Notes under the pieces: generated by a model
Seen by the model: only the letters and a program-made list of their open reading frames with translations
What the model was told of the DNA's origin: nothing
Database searches by the model: none
Assembly: GCF_002929805.1 (NCBI RefSeq)
Contig: NZ_PJJM01000069.1
Span: 1-37,730 of the forward strand
Reading direction: 5' to 3'
DNA from: Cryobacterium sp. Y50
GTDB lineage: Bacteria; Actinomycetota; Actinomycetes; Actinomycetales; Microbacteriaceae
Length of the DNA: 37,730 nucleotides
Part shown: piece by piece, positions 25,626 through 33,855 of the stretch
Layout of the letters: every line of letters starts with the position of its first letter
How positions within the stretch are numbered: the stretch's first letter is position 1
Translations under genes and position numbers: made by a program

Positions 25626-27338
25626 TCAGCCGCCGAGACCCTGCTGAGTGGCGAGCAGCGTGACGTCGTCGATGCGGGCTTGCCACCCCGCTCCGCGTTG
25701 CACTTCGAGGCTGCCCATGTCGGTGAGAGCGCGCAGGTCACGCACCGAGTTGCTGCCGACGATGAACCGGCTGCTCGCGGGCGATTCCAGGGTAGAGCTG
25801 ACGCCACCGAGCTGTTGCGTGACGATGCGGGACTCGCCGCTGGGCAGGGTACCGAGCGAGGCGACGGTCAATTCGTCGATCCAGGTCGCATCGAGGCCGA
25901 CCCCTCCGCCTCCGGCCAGCAGTACCGGCGGTCCGATGCCGGTAGGAACCGACCCTGCACGAATGATCGATGCGACCACGAATCGGGTTTCGGATCCGGT
26001 GCCGAGTAGGGCGATCAGACGGGAGCCGTCACGGGAGATTTTCAGGGCGGTAATCGACGTCGCCTCCGGCCACGGTGTCGGCAACACGGTCGCTTCCCCC
26101 GTTGGGCTGTAGACGACCAGCGCGCTCGGATCGTTCGACGGCACCGACCAGACGAAGCGGTCGTTGTCGATGGACGGCGCGAGCAGCCCCGAGCGAGAAT
26201 CGAGCAGCTCGGGAGCGTCGCCGACGCGCACGACGTAAACTCCGTCGGCGGCGAGGACTGCGGCCGTTCCTTGGCCGGACGAAAGCGTCACCGCGGTGGG
26301 GGCCAGCTGGGCGATGGTCGCCGACAGCCCGTCGAGCGGGGTGATGCTTTGCCCGGTCGCGGCGAGAAAGCCGAATTCACCGCCGCGCAAGACGAGCGCG
26401 CGGGCGTCGACGCGCGGGCTCACCGTGGGAGCCCCCGATTGCAGGTCGTCGATGGACTGGGAGTTCTGGTCGATCGTGATGTCAACGGACAGACCTGCTG
26501 GCAGGCTGGCCACGAGCTGCACTTTCATGCGCTGCAGGGTTTGCCGATCGGCGTTGAGCGCCTCGCTGTTTAGATCGACCATGGCCTGGCGCCCGACAAC
26601 CTGCACCGCGTCAGCGGTGAGTTTGGACCCGGCCGGGAACGCCGTGGCGACCGCGCCGTCCAGCCAGGCGCTCGGCCCGGCGAGCACGGCGTTGACCAGT
26701 TTGGTGGGGGCGGATGCTCCGCGCGGAAACCAGCGCAGGTCCGGCACCAGGTAGCGAAACCCTGGGTCGTAGAAGTACACCGGCTGGGCGCTGAACACGT
26801 CGTTGAAGGTGTTTTCGTCAATGACGGTGCCATTGGGGGCCGCGCTGATGCGCCACTGATCCCCGACCTTCGCAAATTCGTAGCGCAACGGAACCGGGGT
26901 GGCGTCGACCTCGCGGTATTCGCCGGCCTCGTCCACTTCGGCGATCGGCGTGACGGCCACGAGCGTTGTGCCCTCGTCAACGACCGTGAGGGTACGCCCG
27001 GAGCCGTTGTCGACCGTGACTCCGACGGTGGGGTCCCAGACGGAGCCGAACTCCGGAACGAGAAATTGACGAGCGATATCGTAGTTGTTTTCCGGGCTCG
27101 AGGACGCATCGATGAACCCGCGCAGAATGGAATCCGTTGACGCGTCCTTCTGCGGCAGCGCCGGGAGAAAGACCGGTGCCGGGTTGGCGTCGGGGGCGAG
27201 GTCCGTGCCGGCGTGCACCACCCCGTCACGCGGAATGCCGGTACAGCCGCCCAGGCCGAAAGCCAACGCGATCGCGACCAGCCCGGCCGGTACAACACGG
27301 CCGAGCCAGCCGCGCCACGATGAATGGTGGTTATGCAT
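25626..27338 (-). CDS. lpqB: Lipoprotein LpqB, MtrAB accessory protein
   Basis: This 570-residue lipoprotein has a signal sequence with lipobox LGGC (lipidated Cys32), an N-terminal LpqB domain, a GerMN domain (about 195-290) and a C-terminal beta-propeller-like part (about 300-570). In mycobacteria LpqB binds the sensor domain of MtrB and modulates MtrA phosphorylation and cell-wall homeostasis. The ATG overlaps the mtrB stop by 8 nt (ATGCATAA), with GGAGG upstream. The length is close to M. tuberculosis LpqB (583 aa). Confidence 0.94.
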   Translation of the reverse strand: MHNHHSSWRGWLGRVVPAGLVAIALAFGLGGCTGIPRDGVVHAGTDLAPDANPAPVFLPALPQKDASTDSILRGFIDASSSPENNYDIARQFLVPEFGSVWDPTVGVTVDNGSGRTLTVVDEGTTLVAVTPIAEVDEAGEYREVDATPVPLRYEFAKVGDQWRISAAPNGTVIDENTFNDVFSAQPVYFYDPGFRYLVPDLRWFPRGASAPTKLVNAVLAGPSAWLDGAVATAFPAGSKLTADAVQVVGRQAMVDLNSEALNADRQTLQRMKVQLVASLPAGLSVDITIDQNSQSIDDLQSGAPTVSPRVDARALVLRGGEFGFLAATGQSITPLDGLSATIAQLAPTAVTLSSGQGTAAVLAADGVYVVRVGDAPELLDSRSGLLAPSIDNDRFVWSVPSNDPSALVVYSPTGEATVLPTPWPEATSITALKISRDGSRLIALLGTGSETRFVVASIIRAGSVPTGIGPPVLLAGGGGVGLDATWIDELTVASLGTLPSGESRIVTQQLGGVSSTLESPASSRFIVGSNSVRDLRALTDMGSLEVQRGAGWQARIDDVTLLATQQGLGG

Positions 27339-28968
27339 GCGGGCCTCCGCCCAGAGTGGGAACGTGCCCGGACTCGCCGAGCTGGTCCGTGGCGTCGGCG
27401 GGTGGCAGCGGAAGGGGCGAGGATTCGAGCAGGCCCTGGGAGGTGCGGGGCAGAGTCAGCCGAAAGCAGGAACCCTCCCCGGGACGGGACCACACTTGCA
27501 GCCATCCGTTGTGCACGCTCGCGTCTTCCCGCGAGATCGCCAGCCCCAGGCCGGTGCCGCCGATCGTGCGCTGACGCGACGGGTCAGCGCGCCAGAACCG
27601 GTCGAAGACGTGCGCGACCTCGGCCTGGCTCATTCCGAGGCCGTAATCACGCACGGCGAGCGCAACGGCCTTCGCGTCACTGTCGACCGACACCACGACC
27701 GGTTTGCCCTCACCGTGCTCGATGGCGTTGCCGATGAGGTTCTGCAGCACCCGGCGGATGCGTCGCGGATCGACGTCGGCGTTCAGATACCCGCCCGGCG
27801 CCACCAGCTGTAATTCGCTGCCCTTGGTTTCGGCCAGGGACCGCAGGCTGTCGATGGCGTCCTCGGCGAGATAGACCAGGTTCGTCGGTTCGCTCTCCAG
27901 CTCAACCGAGCCGGCGTCGTAGCGGCTGATCTCGAGCAGGTCACTCAGCAGCAACTCAAACCGCTCGACCTGGGTGTGCAGCAGTTCGGCCGTGCGCCCG
28001 GTCGCCGGCGGAAAACTCGCCCGCTGGTCGTAGAGCACATCACCGGCCAAGCGGATGGTCGTGAGCGGCGTGCGCAGTTCGTGCGAGACATCCGACACAA
28101 AGCGTTGTTGTACCTCGGACAGGTCGGCGAGTTCACGAATCTGACTCTGCAGGCTGTCGGCCATGCCGTTGAATGAGCGCGCGAGCGTGGCGATGACGTC
28201 TTCGCCCTTCTCCGGGATGCGCACCATGAGGTCGCCGGAGGCCAGTTTCTGGCTGGTTTCGGCGGCCACCCGCAGTGGCGTGACGACGAAACGAACCACG
28301 ATCCAGGTCACCGCACCGATCAGCAGCACGAGGGCGACACCGGCGACACCGAGCGTCTGCTGTACGAAGAGTAGCGTCGCTTCGGCGTCTTGCAAGCTGT
28401 ACGCGATGTACAGCTCGTAGCGGCCCGCGACCGGAACGGTGATCTGCGAGCCCACGACGATGCCGGGGATGGTCGTCGTCTCGCCGGTCAGGGTGACCGA
28501 TTGCCAGAATTGCTCACCGTTGTTGCCCTGGATCTGGGTGCGCAGGTCGGCGCCGATCACCCCGGTGGACTGCCCGAACGTCGACGAATCCTGCGGCGCC
28601 ACGGTCGACGATTCCTGGCCAGGCACGCGAAGCACGGCGACCAGCCGGCTCGATGACGTCGCGGAGATGGAGGTTCGGGCGGAACTGAGGAGGTTCTGTA
28701 CCTGCACCCGGTCCGTGGCGTCCGAGGAATCGAACAGGCTCTGCGCGGCGCTCGCCGCCCGGTTAGAATCGAGCAGCACCTGGCTGAGCCGGGACTGAAA
28801 CAGGTCATTGCCGATGCTAACCGACATATAAACGCCAACGACGAGGATGGCCAGCCCGGAGAAGGCGACCGAAGTGGTCACCGTGCGAAACTGCAGCGAG
28901 GATCGCCACGACGAACGCAGCAGACGCGGCCAGTTGCGCGGCCTGCTCCAATAGGTTAGTTGCGGCAT
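27331..28968 (-). CDS. mtrB: Sensor histidine kinase MtrB
   Basis: This kinase of about 545 residues has TM1 (about 32-52), an extracellular sensor domain (about 55-195), TM2 (about 203-225), a HAMP domain, HisKA with SHELRTPL (phospho-acceptor near His296) and HATPase_c with NLIGNAIEHG, DYGLGMS and GTGLGLAI. It senses cell-division or peptidoglycan state and phosphorylates MtrA. I prefer ATG 28968 with GGTGGGG upstream over GTG 28980. A 45-nt gap separates it from mtrA, and it overlaps lpqB. Confidence 0.94.
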   Translation of the reverse strand: MPQLTYWSRPRNWPRLLRSSWRSSLQFRTVTTSVAFSGLAILVVGVYMSVSIGNDLFQSRLSQVLLDSNRAASAAQSLFDSSDATDRVQVQNLLSSARTSISATSSSRLVAVLRVPGQESSTVAPQDSSTFGQSTGVIGADLRTQIQGNNGEQFWQSVTLTGETTTIPGIVVGSQITVPVAGRYELYIAYSLQDAEATLLFVQQTLGVAGVALVLLIGAVTWIVVRFVVTPLRVAAETSQKLASGDLMVRIPEKGEDVIATLARSFNGMADSLQSQIRELADLSEVQQRFVSDVSHELRTPLTTIRLAGDVLYDQRASFPPATGRTAELLHTQVERFELLLSDLLEISRYDAGSVELESEPTNLVYLAEDAIDSLRSLAETKGSELQLVAPGGYLNADVDPRRIRRVLQNLIGNAIEHGEGKPVVVSVDSDAKAVALAVRDYGLGMSQAEVAHVFDRFWRADPSRQRTIGGTGLGLAISREDASVHNGWLQVWSRPGEGSCFRLTLPRTSQGLLESSPLPLPPADATDQLGESGHVPTLGGGPHA

Positions 28969-29013
28969 GGGGAGCCCCACCGGATCTGCTGTTGACTGAC
29001 GTTCATGGTGGGG

Positions 29014-29694
29014 CTAGCTGACGACACCGGCACGGTAGCCGACACCGCGCACCGTCATGACAATTTTCGGATTGTCCGGGTCGTGCTCGACCTTGGCTCG
29101 CAGCCGTTGCACGTGCACGTTTACCAGCCGGGTGTCAGCTTTATAGTGATAACCCCAGACCTGCTCCAGCAGCATCTCTCGGGTGAACACCTGTTGCGGT
29201 TTGGAGGCGAGGGCCAGCAGCAGGTCGAATTCGAGCGGGGTGAGGTTGATCGATACCTCGCCGCGGGTGACTTCGTGGCCGACCGCGTTCACTACGAGAT
29301 CGCCGATGTGCAGGCTCAGCGTACCGTCGACGGCCGGCGGACGCAGGCGGGTACGGATGCGGGCGACGAGTTCCTTGGGGTTGAACGGCTTGACCATGTA
29401 GTCGTCCGCGCCGGATTCAAGCCCCTTGACCACATCAGTTGTGTCTGAGCGGGCCGTGAGCATGATGATGGGCACGCCGGATTCGGCCCGGATCAGGCGG
29501 CAGACCTCGATGCCGTCGAGACCGGGCAGCATGAGGTCGAGCAGCACCAAGTCGGGCTTCTCGGTGCGAAAAATGTCGAGGGCGAGTGATCCGTCGGCGC
29601 AGTAGCCCGGGGTGAAGCCTTCGCCCTGCAAAACGATGCCGATCATCTCGGACAGGGCGGTGTCGTCGTCGACAACCAAAATGCGTGCGGTCAT
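29014..29694 (-). CDS. mtrA: Response regulator MtrA
   Basis: This 226-residue OmpR-family regulator has the acidic pocket Asp9-Asp10 with phospho-acceptor Asp53 (LLDLMLPG), a conserved Lys in VKPF, and a winged-helix DNA-binding domain (about 130-226) ending VRGVGYRAG. MtrA controls cell-wall hydrolases, osmotic response and division genes in actinobacteria. ATG 29694 has an AAAGAGA ribosome site. A hairpin-forming inverted repeat is placed directly in front of that site. It is first gene of the mtrA-mtrB-lpqB operon. Confidence 0.96.
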   Translation of the reverse strand: MTARILVVDDDTALSEMIGIVLQGEGFTPGYCADGSLALDIFRTEKPDLVLLDLMLPGLDGIEVCRLIRAESGVPIIMLTARSDTTDVVKGLESGADDYMVKPFNPKELVARIRTRLRPPAVDGTLSLHIGDLVVNAVGHEVTRGEVSINLTPLEFDLLLALASKPQQVFTREMLLEQVWGYHYKADTRLVNVHVQRLRAKVEHDPDNPKIVMTVRGVGYRAGVVS

Positions 29695-29705
29695 GGGTCT
29701 CTTTC

Positions 29706-29729
29706 CAGAACAAGGTCAGGTGTGTTCTG
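29706..29729 (-). promoter_or_regulatory. Inverted repeat CAGAAC-N12-GTTCTG in the mtrA leader
   Basis: Perfect 6-bp arms (29706-29711 and 29724-29729) end 4 nt before the ribosome site of mtrA. In RNA this forms a hairpin next to the site; in DNA it is a possible operator. Confidence 0.4.
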
Positions 29730-29746
29730 ATGGTGCGCGGGGCAGA

Positions 29747-29766
29747 TTGCCCGATGAGTAGGGCAA
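29747..29766 (-). promoter_or_regulatory. Inverted repeat TTGCCC-N8-GGGCAA upstream of mtrA
   Basis: Perfect 6-bp arms (29747-29752 and 29761-29766) lie 53-72 bp upstream of the mtrA ATG, beside TACTCT on the minus strand (29779 region). It is a candidate regulator site for the mtrAB operon. Confidence 0.35.
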
Positions 29767-29848
29767 AGTCTGGCATAAGAGTAGCCGAGACCGCTGACAG
29801 AGTGGTCGCGCGGGCATTTCTTCGAGCGACCTGTGCCAGCATGGAACG

Positions 29849-30970
29849 GTGACCGACCACTGGCAAGCCCCCGACTCCCCCGTTCCGCCCCAATACGGGG
29901 AGTTTGCCACGCCGACACCCTCTTACCAGGGCCCCGGTTCGGGGCAGGGCTGGGCGCCGCCGCCCAAGCCCGGGTTGATCCCACTGCGCCCGATCGGCCT
30001 CGGCGCCCTGCTCGGGGCATCCTTTCAAGTGTTGCGGCGAAACCCCAAGGCCACGTTCGGCAGCGGTCTGATCATTCAGGCGGTCATCATGCTGGTCACC
30101 GTGCTGGTTGTCGGCCTGATCACGTTGTGGGCGTTCGACCGGATAGATAGCGCCCCGCTCGACCAGCAGGACACCGTCGCGGCCGGCTCAGTGCTGACCG
30201 GCATCCTGTCGGCCATTATTCCGCTGACCCTGACCGTTATCGCCTCGTCACTGTTGCAGGCCATCATCGTGGTCGAGGTGGCCCGCGCGACCCTCGGCGA
30301 AAAGCAGAGACTGAGCGCTCTGTGGCGGCGAGCGGCGACCCGCCTCTGGCCATTGGCGCTGTGGACGCTCCTCATTAGCGGCGCGCTGCTCCTCGGCGTA
30401 GCCGTGATTGCCGGCATCGTGGTGCTGCTGGTCACCGTCGGCGGTGTCGCGGGCATCGTCGCCGGGGTTCTGGTCGGCGTCTTTGGCGGGCTCCTGCTCG
30501 CGGCTGCGGGCTTCTACTTTTATACCAAGACCAGTGTGGTGCCGAGCCTGATCGTGCTCGAAAATTTGGGCGTGCGGGCATCCGTTATTCGATCATGGTC
30601 GCTCACTCGCGGCTATTTCTGGCGCACGCTCGGCGTGCTGCTGCTGGTCGGCCTGATTGTGCAGGTCATCAGCCAGGTCGTCAGCTTTCCGGTCTCGCTC
30701 GTGCTCGGTTTCGGAACCGTGCTGGTCGACCCCAACGGTGCGTTCCTCGAAGAGTCGACGATCATCACCGTCGTGGTCTCACTCCTCGTCGCCATCCCGA
30801 TCGCCGCGGTGGCCGCCGTCGTACAGTCGGCGGCTGTCGCGCTCATTTACCTCGACCTGCGCATGCGCAAAGAGGGCCTCGATCTGGAACTCGCGCGGTA
30901 CGTGGAGTCGGCGGCGCAGGGCTTCGAAGTGCCGGACCCGTATCTGGTTCCCGGGCGCTCGGCGCCATGA
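29849..30970 (+). CDS. Multi-pass membrane protein, GPDP-type membrane domain
   Basis: This 373-residue protein has a Pro/Gly/Tyr-rich cytoplasmic N-terminus (about 1-45) and about six transmembrane helices with the pattern LGALLGASFQVLRRNPKATFG and SLTRGYFWRTLGVLLL. This is characteristic of the domain named after the membrane part of glycerophosphodiester phosphodiesterases; the catalytic GPDP domain itself is absent, so no enzyme activity is claimed. GTG 29849 is the likely start; CAGCAT six nt upstream is a weak leaderless -10. It is divergent from mtrA and starts the MoxR module, overlapping the next gene (ATGA). Confidence 0.75.
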   Translation: MTDHWQAPDSPVPPQYGEFATPTPSYQGPGSGQGWAPPPKPGLIPLRPIGLGALLGASFQVLRRNPKATFGSGLIIQAVIMLVTVLVVGLITLWAFDRIDSAPLDQQDTVAAGSVLTGILSAIIPLTLTVIASSLLQAIIVVEVARATLGEKQRLSALWRRAATRLWPLALWTLLISGALLLGVAVIAGIVVLLVTVGGVAGIVAGVLVGVFGGLLLAAAGFYFYTKTSVVPSLIVLENLGVRASVIRSWSLTRGYFWRTLGVLLLVGLIVQVISQVVSFPVSLVLGFGTVLVDPNGAFLEESTIITVVVSLLVAIPIAAVAAVVQSAAVALIYLDLRMRKEGLDLELARYVESAAQGFEVPDPYLVPGRSAP

Positions 30971-31629
30971 CTTTGGCTTTGGTGCTTGGAACGATTGGTG
31001 TTCTAGGTGTACCGGTTGATCCCGACGCACCGGATGCCCGCAGCTGGCTGCGCGAGGAACTCGCCAAGGCACCGTATATCGCGGCTAAGCCGACCTGGTT
31101 CGATCGGGTCGCGCAAACTTTTCTGGACTGGCTGCAGTCGCTGACGATGCCGTCCGGTGGCGGCGCCAACTGGCTGCCGGTACTCGCAACCCTGGTCGTG
31201 ATCGCGGCGGTCGTTGCCAGCTGGCTGGTGTTCGGGGCTCCGAAACTGGCTCGACGTCGGCGGCTCAGCGGCGAGTTGTTCGGGTCCGTCGACCAGCGCA
31301 GCAGCACTGAAATGCGCGCAGCGGCCTCTCTCGCTGCCAACGCCGGGCAGTGGAGCCTCGCCTGTGAAGAGATTTTTCGCGCAGTGACTCGCGGGCTCAC
31401 CGAACGCACCGTACTCACAGCAGCTCCTGGCACGACCGCGCACGATTTCGCGGCGCGCGCCGGGCTCGCATTCCCCCAGGTCCGTGATGCCCTCTCGAGC
31501 GCCGCTGACGTTTTCGACCGCGTGCGCTATCTCGAGCAGACAGGCACGGAGGCGGAGTATCGCGCCCTCGCGGCGCTGGACGCCGAGCTCGAAGTGGCAT
31601 CGCCCGCGACGCTGGCTGGAGTGCTGTGA
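30967..31629 (+). CDS. DUF4129-domain membrane protein
   Basis: This 220-residue protein has an N-terminal hydrophobic segment, an extracellular part (DARSWLREELAKAPYIAAKPTWFDR), a transmembrane helix (about 72-92) and a cytoplasmic C-terminal helical domain with the DUF4129 pattern (ACEEIFRAVTRGLTERTVL ... PGTTAHDFAARA ... DVFDRVRYLEQTGTEAEY). DUF4129 often occurs with transglutaminase, DUF58 and MoxR genes. ATG 30967 overlaps the stop of the preceding gene, and its stop overlaps the next GTG. The function is unknown. Confidence 0.82.
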   Translation: MTLALVLGTIGVLGVPVDPDAPDARSWLREELAKAPYIAAKPTWFDRVAQTFLDWLQSLTMPSGGGANWLPVLATLVVIAAVVASWLVFGAPKLARRRRLSGELFGSVDQRSSTEMRAAASLAANAGQWSLACEEIFRAVTRGLTERTVLTAAPGTTAHDFAARAGLAFPQVRDALSSAADVFDRVRYLEQTGTEAEYRALAALDAELEVASPATLAGVL

Positions 31630-32861
31630 GCGCGCCCTCGATCATTGGTGAAACGGATGTCGCCACGCCGACCCTGCGCGCCCAGCTACACCGTTCCTCA
31701 TTCTGGACCTTCGCCGGTGCCGGCATCATCCTGGTGGCCATCGTCGCCGTGCTCGTGTCGGGCGGCGCCAACGTCGCCGGCCGCGCGCTGGCCGGGGACA
31801 ACCCCGCTCCGGCCGGTTCGATGGCCTTGGTCGAGGTGCTGCGCCAGCAGGGCGTCACCGTGACGCTGGCCGATTCCCTGGCTGCGGTGCGGAGCTTGGC
31901 CGAAACGGATTCAACGGTTCTGCTCTACGACGAAAACAGCTATCTGGTCGATTCCCAGCTGACCCAGCTGACCCGGCTGGCGGCACGCACCATCGTCGTG
32001 GCACCGGACTTTCTCACCCTGCAGTCGCTCGCCCCGACCGTCGGTTTCGGTGGAGTGTCCGGCGCGAAATCGCTCGTCGCCGACTGCGCCCTACCCGCTG
32101 CCAACCGCGCCGAGGAGCTGATTCCTGGCGGCGACACGCTGTCCCTCCCGGCCGATTCCCTGCTCATCGGTTGTTTTCCGACCGGCGACAACACATTCTC
32201 GGTGGTCGCGAACGGCCGGGCCACGCTGGTTGCCGACCTGCGGGTGTTCAACAACGAGAACGTGGCCGGCTATGGAAACGCTGCGTTGGCCCTCGGCCTG
32301 CTCGGACAGAGCGATTCCCTGATCTGGTACCTGCCGACGCTCGCCGACCTGCCCCGCACCGGGCCACCTTCGCTCGCCGCGCTGACGCCCGGCTGGGTGA
32401 CCCCGGTGCTGGTGCTCCTCGGGCTGACCGCCGTGGCCGCTGCGTTCTGGCGGGGACGCCGGTTTGGACCGCTCGTGGCCGAGAACCTGCCGGTCACGGT
32501 GAAGGCGAGCGAGACCATGGAGGGTCGCGCCCGGCTCTATGCGCGCGGCAATGCCCGGCTGCGCGCCCTCGACGCGCTCCGAATCGGCGCTGTGCAGCGA
32601 CTCGCCAGCACCGTCGGACTTGGGCGCCTCGCCCAGCTGGAGGAGATCATGCTCACCGTTGCCGGGATCACGGGGCGCACGTCGGCCGAGGTGCGCAATG
32701 TGTTGGTCGAGGCCGTTCCCACCACTGATGCCCAGCTTCTGGCGTTGTCGGACGCGCTGCAGGCTCTGGAACGCGCGGCCAGCCGGGCCGTCGCTGCGGG
32801 GGCGACGGCATCCGTTTCACAACAGTCTTTATCCGATCCAGCCGAAAGAATGGAACCATGA
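31626..32861 (+). CDS. DUF4350-domain membrane protein
   Basis: This 411-residue protein has TM1 (about 26-50), an extracytoplasmic DUF4350 domain (about 60-235; GSMALVEVLRQQGVTVTLADSL, TVLLYDENSYLVD), TM2 (about 258-278) and a cytoplasmic helical tail (about 295-411). DUF4350 has a flavodoxin/GATase-like fold thought to bind a ligand. The corresponding M. tuberculosis gene in this order is Rv3691. GTG 31626 overlaps the DUF4129 stop (GTGA), and the final codons overlap moxR (ATGA), so all are translationally coupled. Confidence 0.85.
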   Translation: MSAPSIIGETDVATPTLRAQLHRSSFWTFAGAGIILVAIVAVLVSGGANVAGRALAGDNPAPAGSMALVEVLRQQGVTVTLADSLAAVRSLAETDSTVLLYDENSYLVDSQLTQLTRLAARTIVVAPDFLTLQSLAPTVGFGGVSGAKSLVADCALPAANRAEELIPGGDTLSLPADSLLIGCFPTGDNTFSVVANGRATLVADLRVFNNENVAGYGNAALALGLLGQSDSLIWYLPTLADLPRTGPPSLAALTPGWVTPVLVLLGLTAVAAAFWRGRRFGPLVAENLPVTVKASETMEGRARLYARGNARLRALDALRIGAVQRLASTVGLGRLAQLEEIMLTVAGITGRTSAEVRNVLVEAVPTTDAQLLALSDALQALERAASRAVAAGATASVSQQSLSDPAERMEP

Positions 32862-33853
32862 CGATTCCCACCACGCCTACCCAAGTGCCGGTCACCGACG
32901 AGGCAGCAGCTCTGCGCGCGTCGCTCAACCGGGTACGCACCGAGGTCGGCAAGGCCGTTGTCGGCCAGGACGGCGCGGTGACCGGTCTGATCATCGCCCT
33001 GCTCGCCCGCGGACATGTGCTGCTCGAGGGAGTTCCCGGCGTCGCCAAGACTCTGCTCGTGCGCACGCTCAGCCATGCGTTGAGCCTCGATACCAAACGC
33101 ATCCAGTTCACGCCGGACCTGATGCCGGGCGATGTGACCGGGTCGCTCATTTATGACGCACGGGCCGGTGAGTTCGAGTTTCGGCGGGGGCCGGTGTTCA
33201 CCAACATCATGCTCGCCGACGAGATCAACCGCACGCCGCCGAAGACACAGTCTGCACTGCTCGAAGCGATGGAAGAACGTCAGGTCAGCGTCGACGGCGA
33301 GTCGCTCAAACTGCCGGAGCCGTTCGTCGTGGCCGCGACCATGAACCCGATCGAATACGAGGGCACCTACACGCTGCCCGAGGCTCAGCTCGACCGGTTT
33401 CTGCTTAAACTCGTGCTCGATGTGCCGCAACGCACCGAGGAGATCGAGGTGCTGCGTCGCCACGCGGCCGGATTCAACCCGCGCGACCTGGCCGGTGCCG
33501 GCGTCACTGCGGTACTCGGCGCAACGGAACTCGCGGCCGCACAGGCTGCCGTTGCTCGCGTCGGCTCGAGCGCGGATGTGCTCGCCTACCTCGTCGATCT
33601 GGCCCGCGCCACACGCGTGAGTCCATCGGTCAAACTCGGCGTAAGCCCACGCGGCACGACCGCGCTGCTCGCCGCGGCCAAAGCCTGGGCTTGGCTGAGT
33701 GGCTATGACGCGATCACGCCCGATCACGTGCAGGCAATGGTATTGCCGGTCTGGCGGCATCGCGTGCAGCTACGCCCGGAAGCTGAACTCGAGGGCGTCT
33801 CAGTGGATGCGATTCTGCGCGGCGTGCTACAGCAGGTTCAGGTTCCGATCTAA
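32858..33853 (+). CDS. moxR: MoxR-type AAA+ ATPase
   Basis: This 331-residue AAA+ ATPase of the MoxR family has Walker A GVPGVAKT (about 57-65), Walker B MLADEINR, sensor 1 in VVAATMNPIEYEGTYTLPEAQLDRF (with the arginine finger region) and the AAA lid. MoxR proteins act as chaperones that mature or activate partner proteins carrying VWA/MIDAS domains; the partner here would be the DUF58 protein encoded 2 nt downstream. It is a positional match to MoxR2 (Rv3692). ATG 32858 overlaps the stop of the DUF4350 gene. Confidence 0.93.
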   Translation: MTIPTTPTQVPVTDEAAALRASLNRVRTEVGKAVVGQDGAVTGLIIALLARGHVLLEGVPGVAKTLLVRTLSHALSLDTKRIQFTPDLMPGDVTGSLIYDARAGEFEFRRGPVFTNIMLADEINRTPPKTQSALLEAMEERQVSVDGESLKLPEPFVVAATMNPIEYEGTYTLPEAQLDRFLLKLVLDVPQRTEEIEVLRRHAAGFNPRDLAGAGVTAVLGATELAAAQAAVARVGSSADVLAYLVDLARATRVSPSVKLGVSPRGTTALLAAAKAWAWLSGYDAITPDHVQAMVLPVWRHRVQLRPEAELEGVSVDAILRGVLQQVQVPI

Positions 33854-33855
33854 CG

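Noticed and set aside
32849..32860. ATGGAACCATG before moxR, the same as before bcp and similar to 29841, as a shared leaderless promoter motif
   Set aside because: At moxR these bases encode the end of the DUF4350 protein and the genes are coupled by ATGA, so a promoter is not needed; three matches are too few to claim a motif.
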